A stretch of DNA of 64,000 bases from Kiloniella litopenaei. Its GTDB lineage: Bacteria; Pseudomonadota; Alphaproteobacteria; Kiloniellales; Kiloniellaceae. This document shows, piece after piece, positions 18,734 through 28,209 of the stretch; position 1 is the stretch's first letter, and each line of letters begins with the position of its first letter. Under the pieces are notes generated by a model. That model was given only the letters and a program-made list of their open reading frames with translations, made no database searches and was not told the DNA's origin. The stretch spans positions 62,001 to 126,000 of the forward strand of contig NZ_LANI01000004.1 in assembly GCF_000982415.1 (NCBI RefSeq), in the 5' to 3' direction. The translations under genes and the position numbers were made by a program.

Positions 18734-19366
18734 ATGCGTATTGTCTTTGTACACGGGTGGGGGTATGGCCCTGATATATGGCAATCTGTCGTGAAATTAT
18801 TGGGCGACGATATTGCCTATGATCTAGTTGATTTGGGCTTTTCTGGATCCGAAAATATTCCTGTGGGACATTATGATATTGCTGTCGGGCACTCTATGGG
18901 ATGCATGTGGTTACTGTCGCAGAGTAATATTACATGGGAAAAGCTGGTTTTCATAAATGGTTTTAGTCGCTTTTCTGCCAGTGATGATTTCCAGGAAGGT
19001 GTGCACCCCAGAGTTATTGACCGCATGCTACGCAAATTACCCAAAGCCCCTGTAGATGTTTTGCAGTCATTTCATCAATTGTGTGATCCTGATGGCAAGA
19101 CAAGTTATCAGGGCATAAAAACGCCAGATCTATCGAAACTCGTCTGGGGTTTAAATTTCTTACGAGATCAGGATCAGCGCTTGAACTTTCCCGAAGAGAG
19201 TTCATATATCCTGGCGGATAAAGATGATCAGGTTGTTACAGAGGCGATGACTGTTAAATTGTTTGAAGGCAATTCAGAATGGACTGAAGGTAAGGGGCAT
19301 CTGTTGCCTTTGACTGATCCGGTCGCTTGTTCTTCTGTCATTAAGCGGGTAGTTGCGGATCTATGA
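18734..19366 (+). CDS. Alpha/beta hydrolase, BioH/BioG-type pimeloyl-ACP methyl ester esterase
   Basis: A 210-residue protein from the ATG at 18734; longer in-frame starts lie inside bioF. It has an oxyanion motif VHGWG near the N-terminus, nucleophile elbow GHSMG, an Asp candidate in LADKDDQVV and His in GKGHLLPL, which complete a hydrolase triad. By position between bioF and bioC it should remove the methyl group from pimeloyl-ACP methyl ester, ending the disguise added by BioC. It is shorter than E. coli BioH (256 residues) and nearer BioG in size, so I leave the symbol empty. Its stop overlaps the bioC start (ATGA). Confidence 0.82.
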   Translation: MRIVFVHGWGYGPDIWQSVVKLLGDDIAYDLVDLGFSGSENIPVGHYDIAVGHSMGCMWLLSQSNITWEKLVFINGFSRFSASDDFQEGVHPRVIDRMLRKLPKAPVDVLQSFHQLCDPDGKTSYQGIKTPDLSKLVWGLNFLRDQDQRLNFPEESSYILADKDDQVVTEAMTVKLFEGNSEWTEGKGHLLPLTDPVACSSVIKRVVADL

Positions 19367-20193
19367 TAGAAGCCGTCTGGAAAAAAGATTTGGCGCGCCG
19401 TTTTGGTGCGGCTGCGCAAAGCTATGAAACCCAATCTGAAGTTCAGCAAAAATCCGCGAAGGCTCTGGCGGATCATATTGCTGCCAGATTTCAGAATAAA
19501 AAAACTTTGCGTATATTAGAGATTGGTTGCGGAACCGGGTACCTAACACGTGAGTTGCTAAAGCTTTATCCTGATGCAGAGTGGTGGGTTACTGATATCT
19601 CTATTGATATGTTAGAAAAGTGCCGTAGCTCTTTATCAGGTGAAATTGCATTATCAGGTGAGATTACTGGCCCTGAATACATATCAGGCATTCATTTCCA
19701 TGCAATGGATGGCGAGGCCGTGGATCTGGATGGTCCGTTTGATCTGATTTGTTCCAATATGGCTTTCCAGTGGTTTCATGACCTCGAAGGGACACTTGGA
19801 AAATTAAGTGATCTTCTGAGTGCGACTGGAAAACTTGCCTTTAGCACTCTTTCACATGGAACTTTCGAGTTGTGGCATCGGTGCCAGAAGGAATTGGGTA
19901 TTGAAAGGCTTGCGCCTGAGTTCCCCGAGGCAGATTTTTATCACCGCTGTTTGAATGGTTTGGATATCGTCTCCTCGCAACAAAAATTTGTGCAGCGCCA
20001 TAAAGATGGATTGGATTTCCTGAGGACATTGCGTGAAATCGGGGCGCACTCAAGCCGTATGGGTAGATCTCATCTGAGTGTCAGGCAATTACGTTCTCTG
20101 TTAAAAAAATATGAAAATCACTTTACAGAGGGCCATATAGAAGCTGATTATGATGTGCTTTTTGTGCTGTGCAGCAGAGATGATGAAAATTGA
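19363..20193 (+). CDS. bioC: Malonyl-ACP O-methyltransferase
   Basis: A 276-residue SAM-dependent methyltransferase. The SAM motif ILEIGCGTGYLTREL is near residue 50 and the post-I acidic region DISIDMLEK follows. The substrate-side signature SNMAFQWFHDL is typical of BioC. It methylates malonyl-ACP so that the fatty-acid synthase can build pimeloyl-ACP. It overlaps the upstream esterase by 4 bp, pairing methyl addition and removal in one transcript. A small tandem duplication (SGEIALSGEITG) is seen near residue 90, the only oddity. Confidence 0.93.
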   Translation: MIEAVWKKDLARRFGAAAQSYETQSEVQQKSAKALADHIAARFQNKKTLRILEIGCGTGYLTRELLKLYPDAEWWVTDISIDMLEKCRSSLSGEIALSGEITGPEYISGIHFHAMDGEAVDLDGPFDLICSNMAFQWFHDLEGTLGKLSDLLSATGKLAFSTLSHGTFELWHRCQKELGIERLAPEFPEADFYHRCLNGLDIVSSQQKFVQRHKDGLDFLRTLREIGAHSSRMGRSHLSVRQLRSLLKKYENHFTEGHIEADYDVLFVLCSRDDEN

Positions 20194-20264
20194 TACAGTA
20201 CTTTTGTGGCAGGTTGGTTTCAACCTATTGAAGTATAAAGGATAGTTCGATTAGTACATCTGGT

Positions 20265-20903
20265 GTGAATGGTTTGTTTGTTACTGGTACCGATACTGAA
20301 GTCGGTAAAACTTTTGTATCTGCAGCATTGGTGAAAAGTTTATCGGCTTCCTATTGGAAACCTGTACAAACAGGGCCGGATCAGGATCACGATACGCCTG
20401 AAATCCAGCGATTAACCGGGATTACAGATCAGAACATCTATCCCTGTTCATACAGCTTTCCTGATCCCTTGTCCCCTCATGAAGCGGCAAGGCGCGTTGG
20501 TCAGACAATTAATCTCGATAATATTAACTTGCCTTTGATTTCTATAGATGAATTCTTGATTGTCGAAGGGGCTGGTGGAGCCTTGGTGCCCCTTAATGAC
20601 CAGTTCATGATGACTGATTTGATGGTTAAGGTTAATTTGCCTGTGGTTATTGTGGCGCGTTCGGGATTGGGAACAATCAATCACACTCTTTTGACAATTG
20701 AAGCCTTGAAAGGTCGGGGATTAACCTTGGCTGGTGTCATTATGAACGGACCTGAAAACAAGGGAAACCGGGAAGCCATTGAAGAATACGGTAAAGTGCC
20801 TGTTGTTGCTGAGTTGCCAAGGTGCGAGCATGTAACAGCAGAAACTATCGCTGAGCTTATGCCGCGATTACAGCGTTTTTCAGAGAGCCTGGGTCGTAAA
20901 TAG
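20265..20903 (+). CDS. bioD: Dethiobiotin synthetase
   Basis: A 212-residue ATP-dependent carboxylase closing the ureido ring from 7,8-diaminononanoate and CO2. P-loop GTDTEVGKTF lies at the N-terminus, KPVQTG and VEGAGGALVPL follow; all are BioD signatures. The GTG at 20265 gives the usual N-terminus, but it is 21 bases past the only good ribosome site (AAGGAT, 20238-20243). An in-frame ATT at 20250 has ideal spacing and would add five residues. The annotated start is therefore slightly uncertain. It sits between bioC and bioA. Confidence 0.93.
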   Translation: MNGLFVTGTDTEVGKTFVSAALVKSLSASYWKPVQTGPDQDHDTPEIQRLTGITDQNIYPCSYSFPDPLSPHEAARRVGQTINLDNINLPLISIDEFLIVEGAGGALVPLNDQFMMTDLMVKVNLPVVIVARSGLGTINHTLLTIEALKGRGLTLAGVIMNGPENKGNREAIEEYGKVPVVAELPRCEHVTAETIAELMPRLQRFSESLGRK

Positions 20904-20968
20904 AGACATCGAGATTAAAAGACTGTCACGATGAAACAGTATTATAAGAAGTATGAAGGATAAAAAGA

Positions 20969-22282
20969 ATGACGGACAATTTTCTTGAGCTGGATAAACG
21001 TCACGTCTGGCATCCTTTCACGCAAGCTCAAACGGCGCCTGATCCTGTGGTCATTGATTCTGCCGAAGGTGTTCTTCTGAGAACCAAGGACGGACGGGAA
21101 ATAGTTGATTATATCTCATCCTGGTGGGTGAATGTTTTTGGACATGCAAACCCCAAGATTGCCAATGCGATTTCCGAGCAAGCTCACAAGCTCGAGCAGG
21201 TGATTTTTGCGGGCTTTACCCATGAACCTGCGGTGAAATTAGCCCAAGAACTCTGCAAACTCTTACCGGGGGATCTAAACCGGGTTTTCTTTTCCGATAA
21301 TGGATCGACGGCAGTCGAAGTGGCGATGAAAATCGCTTATCAGCATTGCCGCAATACCGGGCAGGAACAACGCACACGCTTTATGACCTTTGACGGTGCT
21401 TACCATGGGGATACTGTGGGGGCTATGTCGGCGGGTATTTCTTCGCACATGTTTGATGCCTGGAAGGACCTGTTGTTCTCTGTCGATATCATGCCCTATC
21501 CGCATACATGGGAAAATGATGACGCTGTAGAGAGCAAGGAAGCGGCGGCTCTTGAGGCAATTGATCTTCATCTGGAAAAATATGGCAAGGAAATCTGCGC
21601 AATGATTCTTGAGCCTCTGGTTCAGGGGGCAGGGGGAATGCGCATGGTGCGACCTGAATTTATCAAGACTGTTGTTGAAAAGCTTCAATCCCGAGGAATA
21701 CTGGTTATCTTTGATGAGGTCATGACCGGGTTTGGCCGTACGGGTGCTAACTTTGCCTGTGAAAAGATTGGTGTAACACCTGACCTGATTTGTATCTCAA
21801 AGGGACTTACTGGCGGGTTTTTGCCATTATCTGTAACCGTTGCCACAGATCATCTTTATGAGTCCTTTTTGGGGGAAACCTTTGATAAAGCTTTTTGTCA
21901 TGGACACTCCTTTACTGCGAACCCTTTGGGATGTGCGGCAGCCTTGGCATCTATTGAGCTTTTACAGAGCCCGGAAACACAGCACAATTTCAAGCGTATA
22001 GAAGCTGCGCATGATAAGGGGATGGAGTATATCCGGGCACTGTCTCAGGCACGTCACCATCGTATAATGGGAACGATTGGGGCCTTTGATGCGATTGTGG
22101 ATGACGGGGGCTATACATCGTCACTTGGTGGAGAGTTAAAGAAATGGTTCTGGGATCGTAATATGTTGATCCGCCCGCTTGGGAATGTGCTTTATCTTTT
22201 GCCGCCTTATGTCATTTCTGATGAGCAGATTGATGAAGCGTGGAAAGCTATGGCATTGGCAATGGAAGAGCTTAATTCATAA
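20969..22282 (+). CDS. bioA: Adenosylmethionine-8-amino-7-oxononanoate aminotransferase
   Basis: A 437-residue class-III PLP aminotransferase converting 8-amino-7-oxononanoate to 7,8-diaminononanoate with SAM as amino donor. The N-terminal DKRHVWHPFTQ and YISSWWVNVFGHANP segments are typical of BioA, and Schiff-base K278 lies in CISKGLTGGFLPLS. AAGGAT precedes the ATG. It is the last gene of the main bio operon; bioB starts about 170 bp later. Confidence 0.95.
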   Translation: MTDNFLELDKRHVWHPFTQAQTAPDPVVIDSAEGVLLRTKDGREIVDYISSWWVNVFGHANPKIANAISEQAHKLEQVIFAGFTHEPAVKLAQELCKLLPGDLNRVFFSDNGSTAVEVAMKIAYQHCRNTGQEQRTRFMTFDGAYHGDTVGAMSAGISSHMFDAWKDLLFSVDIMPYPHTWENDDAVESKEAAALEAIDLHLEKYGKEICAMILEPLVQGAGGMRMVRPEFIKTVVEKLQSRGILVIFDEVMTGFGRTGANFACEKIGVTPDLICISKGLTGGFLPLSVTVATDHLYESFLGETFDKAFCHGHSFTANPLGCAAALASIELLQSPETQHNFKRIEAAHDKGMEYIRALSQARHHRIMGTIGAFDAIVDDGGYTSSLGGELKKWFWDRNMLIRPLGNVLYLLPPYVISDEQIDEAWKAMALAMEELNS

Positions 22283-22450
22283 TCGTAGTTGTGTTGAAAT
22301 CAGCCACAAGACCTATCGGGGTTTTTCGCAGATCTTGTTGGCTCTTTTTGGCAATAGAACGAAACTGTTTGTAAGATAAAATAAGCTAACAAAATACTTG
22401 GATACTTGCCGAGACGACGGGCTCGGGCTAGAACAGCGGCAGAGAAAAAT

Positions 22451-23599
22451 ATGGAAGTGAAATCCATCATGGAAAACGAAGTTGATATTATGGCCCCAGA
22501 AGCAACGCCACATAGTGTGACGATCTCTTCAGTTGAAGTTTCTTCTGACGAAGCCAAAACAAATAATAGCGCTGATACGCAATCTGCGGATATTCGATAT
22601 AATTGGACCCGTGAAGAAATAGAAGCGCTTTATGATTTGCCAATGATGGATTTGCTGTTCCGTGCCCAGACCATGCACCGAAAGTACTTCGATCCGAACA
22701 AAGTTCAGCTCTCGACACTTTTGAACATCAAAGAAGGCGGTTGTGCTGAAGATTGTAAATACTGTTCACAATCCTCGCGCTATAAAACCGACGTCGGCGC
22801 AAGCAAGCTGATGGACAAAGATACCGTCGTTGAATATGCAAAGAAGGCCAAGGCAAACGGGTCTGGGCGTTTTTGTATGGGCGCAGCCTGGCGAAATGTA
22901 AAAGACCGGGATATTGACAAGATATCCGAGATTGTATCGGCTGTTAAAGATCTGGGCATGGAAACCTGCATGACGCTGGGCATGTTGAATAAAGGTCAAG
23001 CAGACAGTTTGAAAGAAGCTGGTCTGGATTATTATAACCACAACATTGATACTTCCCCGGAATATTACCCCGAGGTTATTACAACACGATCTTTTGAAGA
23101 TCGCATCGAAACCTTGGGTAATGTGCGTGATGCCGGGCTGAACGTTTGTTCCGGCGGTATTATCGGTATGGGGGAAGAGAGAAAAGATCGTGTTGGTTTG
23201 TTGATGGCCCTGGCCAATCTGCCAAAACACCCGGGATCTGTACCGATCAACATGTTGGTACCTGTCAAGGGAACACCCTTTGGTGACATGCAGCGCATTG
23301 ATAGTTTCGAGATGATCCGAACGGTTGCCGTTGCACGTCTGATGATGCCAAAATCTTATGTTCGTCTATCTGCTGGTCGTCGTTCCCTCGGGGATGAGGG
23401 GCAGGCCATGTGCTTTATGGCTGGGGCAAACTCCATTTTCTATGGAGATAAGCTACTTACAACGGCAAACCCTGACGAAAATGAAGACATGGCTTTATTT
23501 GCCCGATTGGGTTTGGAAACAGAGCAAAAGGGCGCTGTTGTAGAACATCATCATGAAGCACCACGGGGCTGTGGTTCCCCGGATTGTGGGTGTGTTTAA
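22451..23599 (+). CDS. bioB: Biotin synthase
   Basis: A radical-SAM enzyme inserting sulfur into dethiobiotin. The radical-SAM cluster is C98/C102/C105 (CAEDCKYC), and the rest matches BioB to FYGDKLLTT. The frame stays open back to a TTG at 22406. I prefer ATG 22451 (382 residues), but ATG 22469 is also possible because none has a strong ribosome site. The N-terminus is about 45 residues longer than in E. coli BioB, polar and probably disordered. The C-terminus ends in a Cys-rich tail, [10 protein letters not shown]. No BirA operator was recognised in the 168-bp gap after bioA. Confidence 0.94.
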   Translation: MEVKSIMENEVDIMAPEATPHSVTISSVEVSSDEAKTNNSADTQSADIRYNWTREEIEALYDLPMMDLLFRAQTMHRKYFDPNKVQLSTLLNIKEGGCAEDCKYCSQSSRYKTDVGASKLMDKDTVVEYAKKAKANGSGRFCMGAAWRNVKDRDIDKISEIVSAVKDLGMETCMTLGMLNKGQADSLKEAGLDYYNHNIDTSPEYYPEVITTRSFEDRIETLGNVRDAGLNVCSGGIIGMGEERKDRVGLLMALANLPKHPGSVPINMLVPVKGTPFGDMQRIDSFEMIRTVAVARLMMPKSYVRLSAGRRSLGDEGQAMCFMAGANSIFYGDKLLTTANPDENEDMALFARLGLETEQKGAVVEHHHEAPRGCGSPDCGCV

Positions 23600-23679
23600 C
23601 ACAGCTAAACAGGCTGTAATGGTTCCGGTTGATCCAGAATAGCTAAGAAAGAATAGTTAGGAATAGTGTATATGAAAAA

Positions 23680-23865
23680 GGCGGCTCTTGGCCGCCTCAG
23701 TTTGCTGATAAACCCCCTGTTTTTTCTGAGCAGGGGGATTTTTCTTAAAAAAAGAAGCTTTGATTCCGTTTTGTTCCCCTTTCGATTCAGGAACGTTCCG
23801 TGAATCTCCACCAACATTTTGAGCGTCGGACTTTGTCAGCAGTCTGAGGCGGCTCTTGGCCGCCT
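23680..23865. repeat. Inverted pair of identical hairpin terminators between bioB and betA
   Basis: The 18-mer GGCGGCTCTTGGCCGCCT occurs at 23680-23697 and 23848-23865. With their inner flanks (CTCAGTTTGCTGATAAA and TTTGTCAGCAGTCTGAG) the copies form an imperfect inverted repeat of about 33 bp per arm. The right copy is followed by TTATTC on the plus strand, ending bioB transcripts. The left copy is followed by T-rich sequence on the minus strand, ending betA transcripts. A third hairpin (CCCCCTG/CAGGGGG, 23713-23737, then ATTTTTC) lies between them. Confidence 0.75.
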
Positions 23866-23888
23866 TTATTCTTTGTCAGGTATGATTT

Positions 23889-25553
23889 TTACCTCTGCTT
23901 GGTTTCCCATTCAGGATGGATCCATGTCGGTGCATTAGAGGCAGGCAATGGATTTTTCCCGAGGATAATGTCGGCTGCTTTCTCTGCAACCATGATGGTT
24001 GGGGCATTGAGATTACCGTTGGTAATCGTCGGAAAGACTGAGCTATCTACGACACGCAAGTTTTCTATGCCGCGTACTTTACACTCGTTGTCCAGCACGG
24101 CCATCGGGTCGTTATCAGCACCGATTTTACAGGTACAGGAAGGGTGATAGGCACTTTCGGCGTTTTGTCTGATCCATGCGTCGAGCTCTTCGTCAGATTG
24201 CAGGGCTGCACCGGGTTGAATTTCGTCTTCACAGTAGGGGGCCATAGATGGCTGCTCCATGATTTCACGGCTCAGGCGGATACAGGCTCTGAAAGCTTCC
24301 CGGTCATCTTCATGTTCGTTGTAATTGAACAGGATTTCCGGCTTGTCATTTACATCACCAGACTTGATCCGGATATGGCCGCGGCTCTTGGGTTTGTTCG
24401 GGCCAACATGGACCTGGATGCCATGACCGTCAAACGCAGCCTGACCATCATATCGCATTGCGGCGGGTAAGAAATGATATTGGATGTCCGGCCATTTTAG
24501 ACCTGCTTTTGACCGGATAAAGGCACAGGATTCAAAGTGGTTTGTTGCGCCGAGCCCGTCTTTGAACAGCATCCAGCGGGCGCCGATTAGAAACTTGTTC
24601 CAAAGATCCAGTTTACCGTTCAGGGTAATCGGTTCTTTACACCGGAACTGGAAATATACTTCCAGGTGATCTTGCAGGTTTTCGCCCACACCCGGTAGAT
24701 CGTGAATAACCTCTACGCCTGCTTTCTTCAGTACCGCTGACGGGCCAATGCCTGAGACCTGTAGAAGCTGGGGAGAACCGACGGAGCCTGATGAAAGGAT
24801 GACTTCGGTTGAAGCTTTCACAATTTGGCTGGTGCCACTGACTTCTATTTCAATGCCGGTTGCTTTTTTGCCGTCCATAACAATGCGTTTAGAGAGGGCG
24901 TTTGAAATGACTGTCAGGTTCGGGCGCTTTATCACGGGCTTGAGATAGGCGTTTGCTGTTGACCAGCGCACACCATCTTTTACCGTCATGTGCATCGGTC
25001 CAAAACCCTCTTGACGGTAGCCATTGTAATCTTCCGTCGGGCCATAACCTGCTTCTTCACCTGCTTTGATAAAGGCTTCGTAAAGCGGGTTTTTCATCTC
25101 GTTGCCGTTACAGGTGGCCAGGGGGCCATCGTTGCCGCGATATTCATCCCTGTTACCTTTCCAGGTTTCAGCGCGCTGGAAATAGGGGAGACAGTTTTTA
25201 TATCCCCAGCCCGTTGCGCCTTGCTCTTCCCACTCGTCAAAATCACAAGCATGGCCGCGAACATACACCATGCCGTTTATGGAGGATGAGCCACCAAGAA
25301 CTTTACCTCGTGGACAGTGAAGGCGTCTGTTGTCCATATAGGGTTCTGGTTCGGACTCAAAGTCCCAGTTGTAGCGTTGCATATTCATCGGTATGGACAG
25401 CGCTGTCGGCATTTGAATGAAGATGGAGCTATCGCTGCCGCCTGCTTCTATCAGCAAGACCGAGTTGTCAGGATCGGCGCTAAGGCGATTGGCAAGGACG
25501 CAGCCCGCTGATCCGGCACCGACGATGATATAGTCAAAGGTATCGTTCGACAT
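23889..25553 (-). CDS. betA: Choline dehydrogenase (GMC oxidoreductase)
   Basis: A 554-residue FAD enzyme oxidising choline to betaine aldehyde, typically membrane-associated. The N-terminal FAD motif [16 protein letters not shown], the GMC signature region [18 protein letters not shown] and the active-site His in [14 protein letters not shown] are all present. Length matches E. coli BetA (556). It lies 85 bp downstream of betI on the same strand. No betaine aldehyde dehydrogenase or choline transporter is in this window. Other GMC alcohol dehydrogenases are alternatives, but linkage to betI supports BetA. Confidence 0.92.
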   Translation of the reverse strand: MSNDTFDYIIVGAGSAGCVLANRLSADPDNSVLLIEAGGSDSSIFIQMPTALSIPMNMQRYNWDFESEPEPYMDNRRLHCPRGKVLGGSSSINGMVYVRGHACDFDEWEEQGATGWGYKNCLPYFQRAETWKGNRDEYRGNDGPLATCNGNEMKNPLYEAFIKAGEEAGYGPTEDYNGYRQEGFGPMHMTVKDGVRWSTANAYLKPVIKRPNLTVISNALSKRIVMDGKKATGIEIEVSGTSQIVKASTEVILSSGSVGSPQLLQVSGIGPSAVLKKAGVEVIHDLPGVGENLQDHLEVYFQFRCKEPITLNGKLDLWNKFLIGARWMLFKDGLGATNHFESCAFIRSKAGLKWPDIQYHFLPAAMRYDGQAAFDGHGIQVHVGPNKPKSRGHIRIKSGDVNDKPEILFNYNEHEDDREAFRACIRLSREIMEQPSMAPYCEDEIQPGAALQSDEELDAWIRQNAESAYHPSCTCKIGADNDPMAVLDNECKVRGIENLRVVDSSVFPTITNGNLNAPTIMVAEKAADIILGKNPLPASNAPTWIHPEWETKQR

Positions 25554-25638
25554 TGTTTGTAACTCCAGTCAGTCAAGAGGATTAAAATCCTCTTCGTTGT
25601 CGTGTTTTTGTCCTATGGGCCTTACCCCAAAAGGATCG

Positions 25639-26226
25639 TTATCTGTTTTCTTTCTCTAGCAGCATCTCAAAGTAATCGAGAGCAACAGTTCGTGCGATTT
25701 CCCGTCCTGTCTTATTGTCTTGCAAAGACGTTCTGACCCACAGGCCATCAATTAACGCAACCAGTCCCAAAGACGCGCTTTCGACGTTTTCGGGGCGAAG
25801 CAGCTTCTTAAAGATATGTTTGAAGGTACTGATCTGGCGCTTCTCATAGATATTCTGCAAACGGCATAAATCTTCTGAATGGGGGACGTGAGCCCAGAAT
25901 GCCAACCAGGCAGATACGGTTTCCGGTTCAAACAAATGAGCATCAAGATAGGCAGAAATAAGAGCTTCGATTTGTTCCTTCGGTGTTGTTGCCTGTTCCA
26001 GGTACTTTAAAACCGAAAGCCTCAGATCGGATAGCATGCTTTGCATCGTTGCGCGGAGAAGGTCGTCTTTGTCTTTGAAATAGTGATGAACAATACCTGT
26101 TGAAACACCGGCTTTCTGGCTAATCAATCTTATGGTAGTATCCGAATAGCCGCGCTCGTGAATAGAGGAGATGGTTGCCTCGATCAGCTGTTTTTTTCGT
26201 ATGGCTTCCATTCCCACTTTGGGCAT
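25639..26226 (-). CDS. betI: TetR-family repressor BetI
   Basis: A 195-residue regulator from ATG 26226 (MPKVGMEAIRKKQLI), the usual BetI N-terminus and length. The longer frame to 26259 runs into the operator palindrome. The TetR helix-turn-helix (TIRLISQKAGVSTGIVHHYF) lies at about residues 30-50. BetI represses choline-to-betaine genes and is released by choline. It is the first gene of betI-betA, immediately downstream of a large palindrome with a BetI-like core. Confidence 0.92.
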   Translation of the reverse strand: MPKVGMEAIRKKQLIEATISSIHERGYSDTTIRLISQKAGVSTGIVHHYFKDKDDLLRATMQSMLSDLRLSVLKYLEQATTPKEQIEALISAYLDAHLFEPETVSAWLAFWAHVPHSEDLCRLQNIYEKRQISTFKHIFKKLLRPENVESASLGLVALIDGLWVRTSLQDNKTGREIARTVALDYFEMLLEKENR

Positions 26227-26255
26227 TCTATCTGTCCTGCGTAGCTGATGTCTGA

Positions 26256-26317
26256 TCAAGTAGTGTATTTTATTTTAATTGGACGTTCAATCAATAAAAA
26301 TAAAATACACTACTTGA
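26256..26317. promoter_or_regulatory. 62-bp palindrome upstream of betI with a BetI-like core operator
   Basis: Two perfect 21-bp arms (26256-26276 and 26297-26317, left arm starting TCAAGTAGTGTATTTT) flank a 20-bp centre. The centre holds ATTGGACGTTCAAT (26278-26291), itself a palindrome with one mismatch and of the kind bound by BetI-type TetR proteins. The left arm starts 29 bp upstream of the betI ATG, so it lies in the promoter or leader. The inner core probably is the BetI site; the perfect outer arms are unexplained. Confidence 0.75.
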
Positions 26318-26449
26318 ATATGATGGTATGAATTTTAACGATGATTTTACTCTCGTGCGATGATTATATAGGCGTCAAGGGAACAGTTTTTGATTGGTCC
26401 GGCAAAGAACAAATTAATAATGAAAAGATAAAGTTATTCTGAGGCGGTT

Positions 26450-26953
26450 ATGGATCCACTGTTTATTACCAAACTTGTTTTTGTTGCTTTTATTGTTTTG
26501 GCAATGCTGATGGATCTTATCCAGATGCGAATTCCCAACATTTTATCCTTGGCAGTTATTTTACTTTTTCCTGTCGCCTATCTTGGCAGCAATATGCCAA
26601 CCCCTTTCTTAGATCATATTATTTCTTTTGGGGTTGTTCTTGTTGCTGGGATGCTTTTGTTTGCATTTAGAATTTTGGGGGGAGGGGATGTAAAGTTTAT
26701 GGCAAGTCTCGCTCTATGGACCGGGTTGGGTTTATTGCCAATTTTTGTCGTGATTATGTCTTTGGTTGGTGGGGTACAGGTCCTTCTAATTTTAATGTTG
26801 AGGAAAGCAGCTCCGCAAATAGAATACTTGTTGGCAAAGTTTAATATTGTTTTGCCCGAATGGTTACAACGAAACGGTGGGGTGCCTTATGGCGTTTCGA
26901 TTGGGGGCGCTATCTTGATATTGTTCGATCAACTTCCGTTCTGGACGGGCTAG
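26450..26953 (+). CDS. CpaA-type prepilin peptidase (A24 family)
   Basis: A 167-residue polytopic membrane protease of the type IV leader-peptidase family, lacking the N-terminal methylase domain, as in CpaA/TadV. The two catalytic aspartates are D22 (in LMDLIQMRIPN) and D80 (in GGGD), with about five or six hydrophobic segments. Such enzymes cut Flp pilin leaders. No pilin or tad assembly gene is next to it, so it is an orphan within this window. It is also too far from betI (divergent, about 220 bp) to suggest functional linkage. Confidence 0.88.
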   Translation: MDPLFITKLVFVAFIVLAMLMDLIQMRIPNILSLAVILLFPVAYLGSNMPTPFLDHIISFGVVLVAGMLLFAFRILGGGDVKFMASLALWTGLGLLPIFVVIMSLVGGVQVLLILMLRKAAPQIEYLLAKFNIVLPEWLQRNGGVPYGVSIGGAILILFDQLPFWTG

Positions 26954-27317
26954 CAGTTTTATATAACTTCTTCCAATTTATTATTATTCGACTTCATCGG
27001 CGGCCTTGCATATTAGGATCGATAAACAACAATTCTTCAAAAACGTGTCGTGTAAATCCCCTTTTTATGGGTGATCAGTTAAAAGTTTATCTAATTGTCT
27101 TTCTGCTCGGCTTGGGCGTTTTAAAAAATGCTTTTGTCAGTGATGAAAAATAAGAATTAAAAATTACGTCGCATCTTTTTATTTTGAATTGTGTTTGATG
27201 CCATTCGAAATCATAAATCTGTGTTGCACCACGAGCTCTTTTAAAAAGTAAGTTATTATTAGTGTTTATTATGTTATATCTATAGCGGGGTTACTTCTGT
27301 CTTATTGGATGAGATAG
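26954..27317. other. Intergenic region, nothing recognised
   Basis: AT-rich, with only a 28-codon frame at 27067-27153 (one hydrophobic stretch, LIVFLLGLGVL) that lacks support. It does not look like an Flp pilin, because it lacks the GATAIEY-like segment. Confidence 0.5.
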
Positions 27318-27833
27318 TTGATAGATATAATCAGGGGAAGCGAACTCCCCAAGCAAGCCGCGGCAGAAGAGAGCTTTTGCCGTCTTTATGATTATTGGCG
27401 TTCTGTTACCCCCAGTGATAGAACACTTCCCGGTCGCCAGCATATAAATCCTGCTGAGATAACCGATCTTTTAGGTCGTGTTGCTTTGGTTGATGTACAT
27501 CATGATAACGATAGAATTCATTTTCAGTATCGACTGTGGGGATCAATCATGACCGATATAATGGGACAGGATTGTACAGGGAAATTTATCCACAATTTGT
27601 TTTCAGGAAAGCAACTGGAAACTATTCAGCATGCTTTTGAATCTGTTGTTGAATTTGGGTGTCCTCATTTTTGTGAAGTAACATGGGGTGTCGAAGAACA
27701 AGAGAGCCGAAGATATAAACGTCTGCTTTTACCTTTGGCTGCCGATGGTGAGAATGTGAACATGATATTGGGATCAATTGCTGAAACAGAACCGATGATT
27801 GAACAGCCCTCTTTATCGAGATATGCCCGTTAA
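27318..27833 (+). CDS. PAS_5-type single-domain protein of unknown role
   Basis: A 171-residue soluble protein resembling the alphaproteobacterial PAS_5 family. Recognisable features are YDYWRSVTPSDRTLPGRQHINPAEI near the N-terminus (20 residues or so), then FQYRLWGSIMTDIMGQDCTGK and a terminal KRLLLPLAADGENVNMILG strand. These proteins are usually one PAS fold without an output domain, and their ligand is unknown. Start is TTG at 27318; no ATG fits better. It stands alone between the prepilin peptidase and pyc. Confidence 0.75.
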   Translation: MIDIIRGSELPKQAAAEESFCRLYDYWRSVTPSDRTLPGRQHINPAEITDLLGRVALVDVHHDNDRIHFQYRLWGSIMTDIMGQDCTGKFIHNLFSGKQLETIQHAFESVVEFGCPHFCEVTWGVEEQESRRYKRLLLPLAADGENVNMILGSIAETEPMIEQPSLSRYAR

Positions 27834-28209
27834 ATATTTATAAGTAATAATATTAATTCACCGTTGCTTCTTTAGTAAGGTCTTGATTGATTCATAAAAA
27901 AATTCTCTCTGCTTTCTGTTGTGTATACATTTTAATTGTACTGGTACAACTCCTTTGTATTGAAAATTCTGATCCTTAGCGAATGATACTCTCTTTTTAT
28001 TGTGTTATGTAGGTCACAAATATTGAAGTTTTATTCTTTCTACTTCGATATTTGTGTTCTTTATCTTGTGTTTTCGTGCTGAAGACAGTCAGAATCTGTG
28101 TCGCATCCGAGACAGCAGAGACAAGTTGTTTCAGGCAATCATTCATTTATGGCTTAAAAAAACATAACAACGGCCATAGCTGAGTTGTTACCGATTAAGG
28201 GGAAAAATT
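27834..28209. other. Intergenic region upstream of pyc, nothing recognised
   Basis: 376 bp, AT-rich at the left. It must hold the pyc promoter but shows no clear operator, riboswitch or open frame. Confidence 0.5.

Noticed and set aside
23698-23847. Possible mobile element between the mirrored terminators
   Set aside because: No transposase, target duplication or coding sequence; only hairpins are seen, so it is reported as a repeat.
27067-27153. 28-codon frame with a hydrophobic stretch after the prepilin peptidase gene, considered as an Flp pilin
   Set aside because: It is too short and lacks the conserved pilin segment and a convincing ribosome site.
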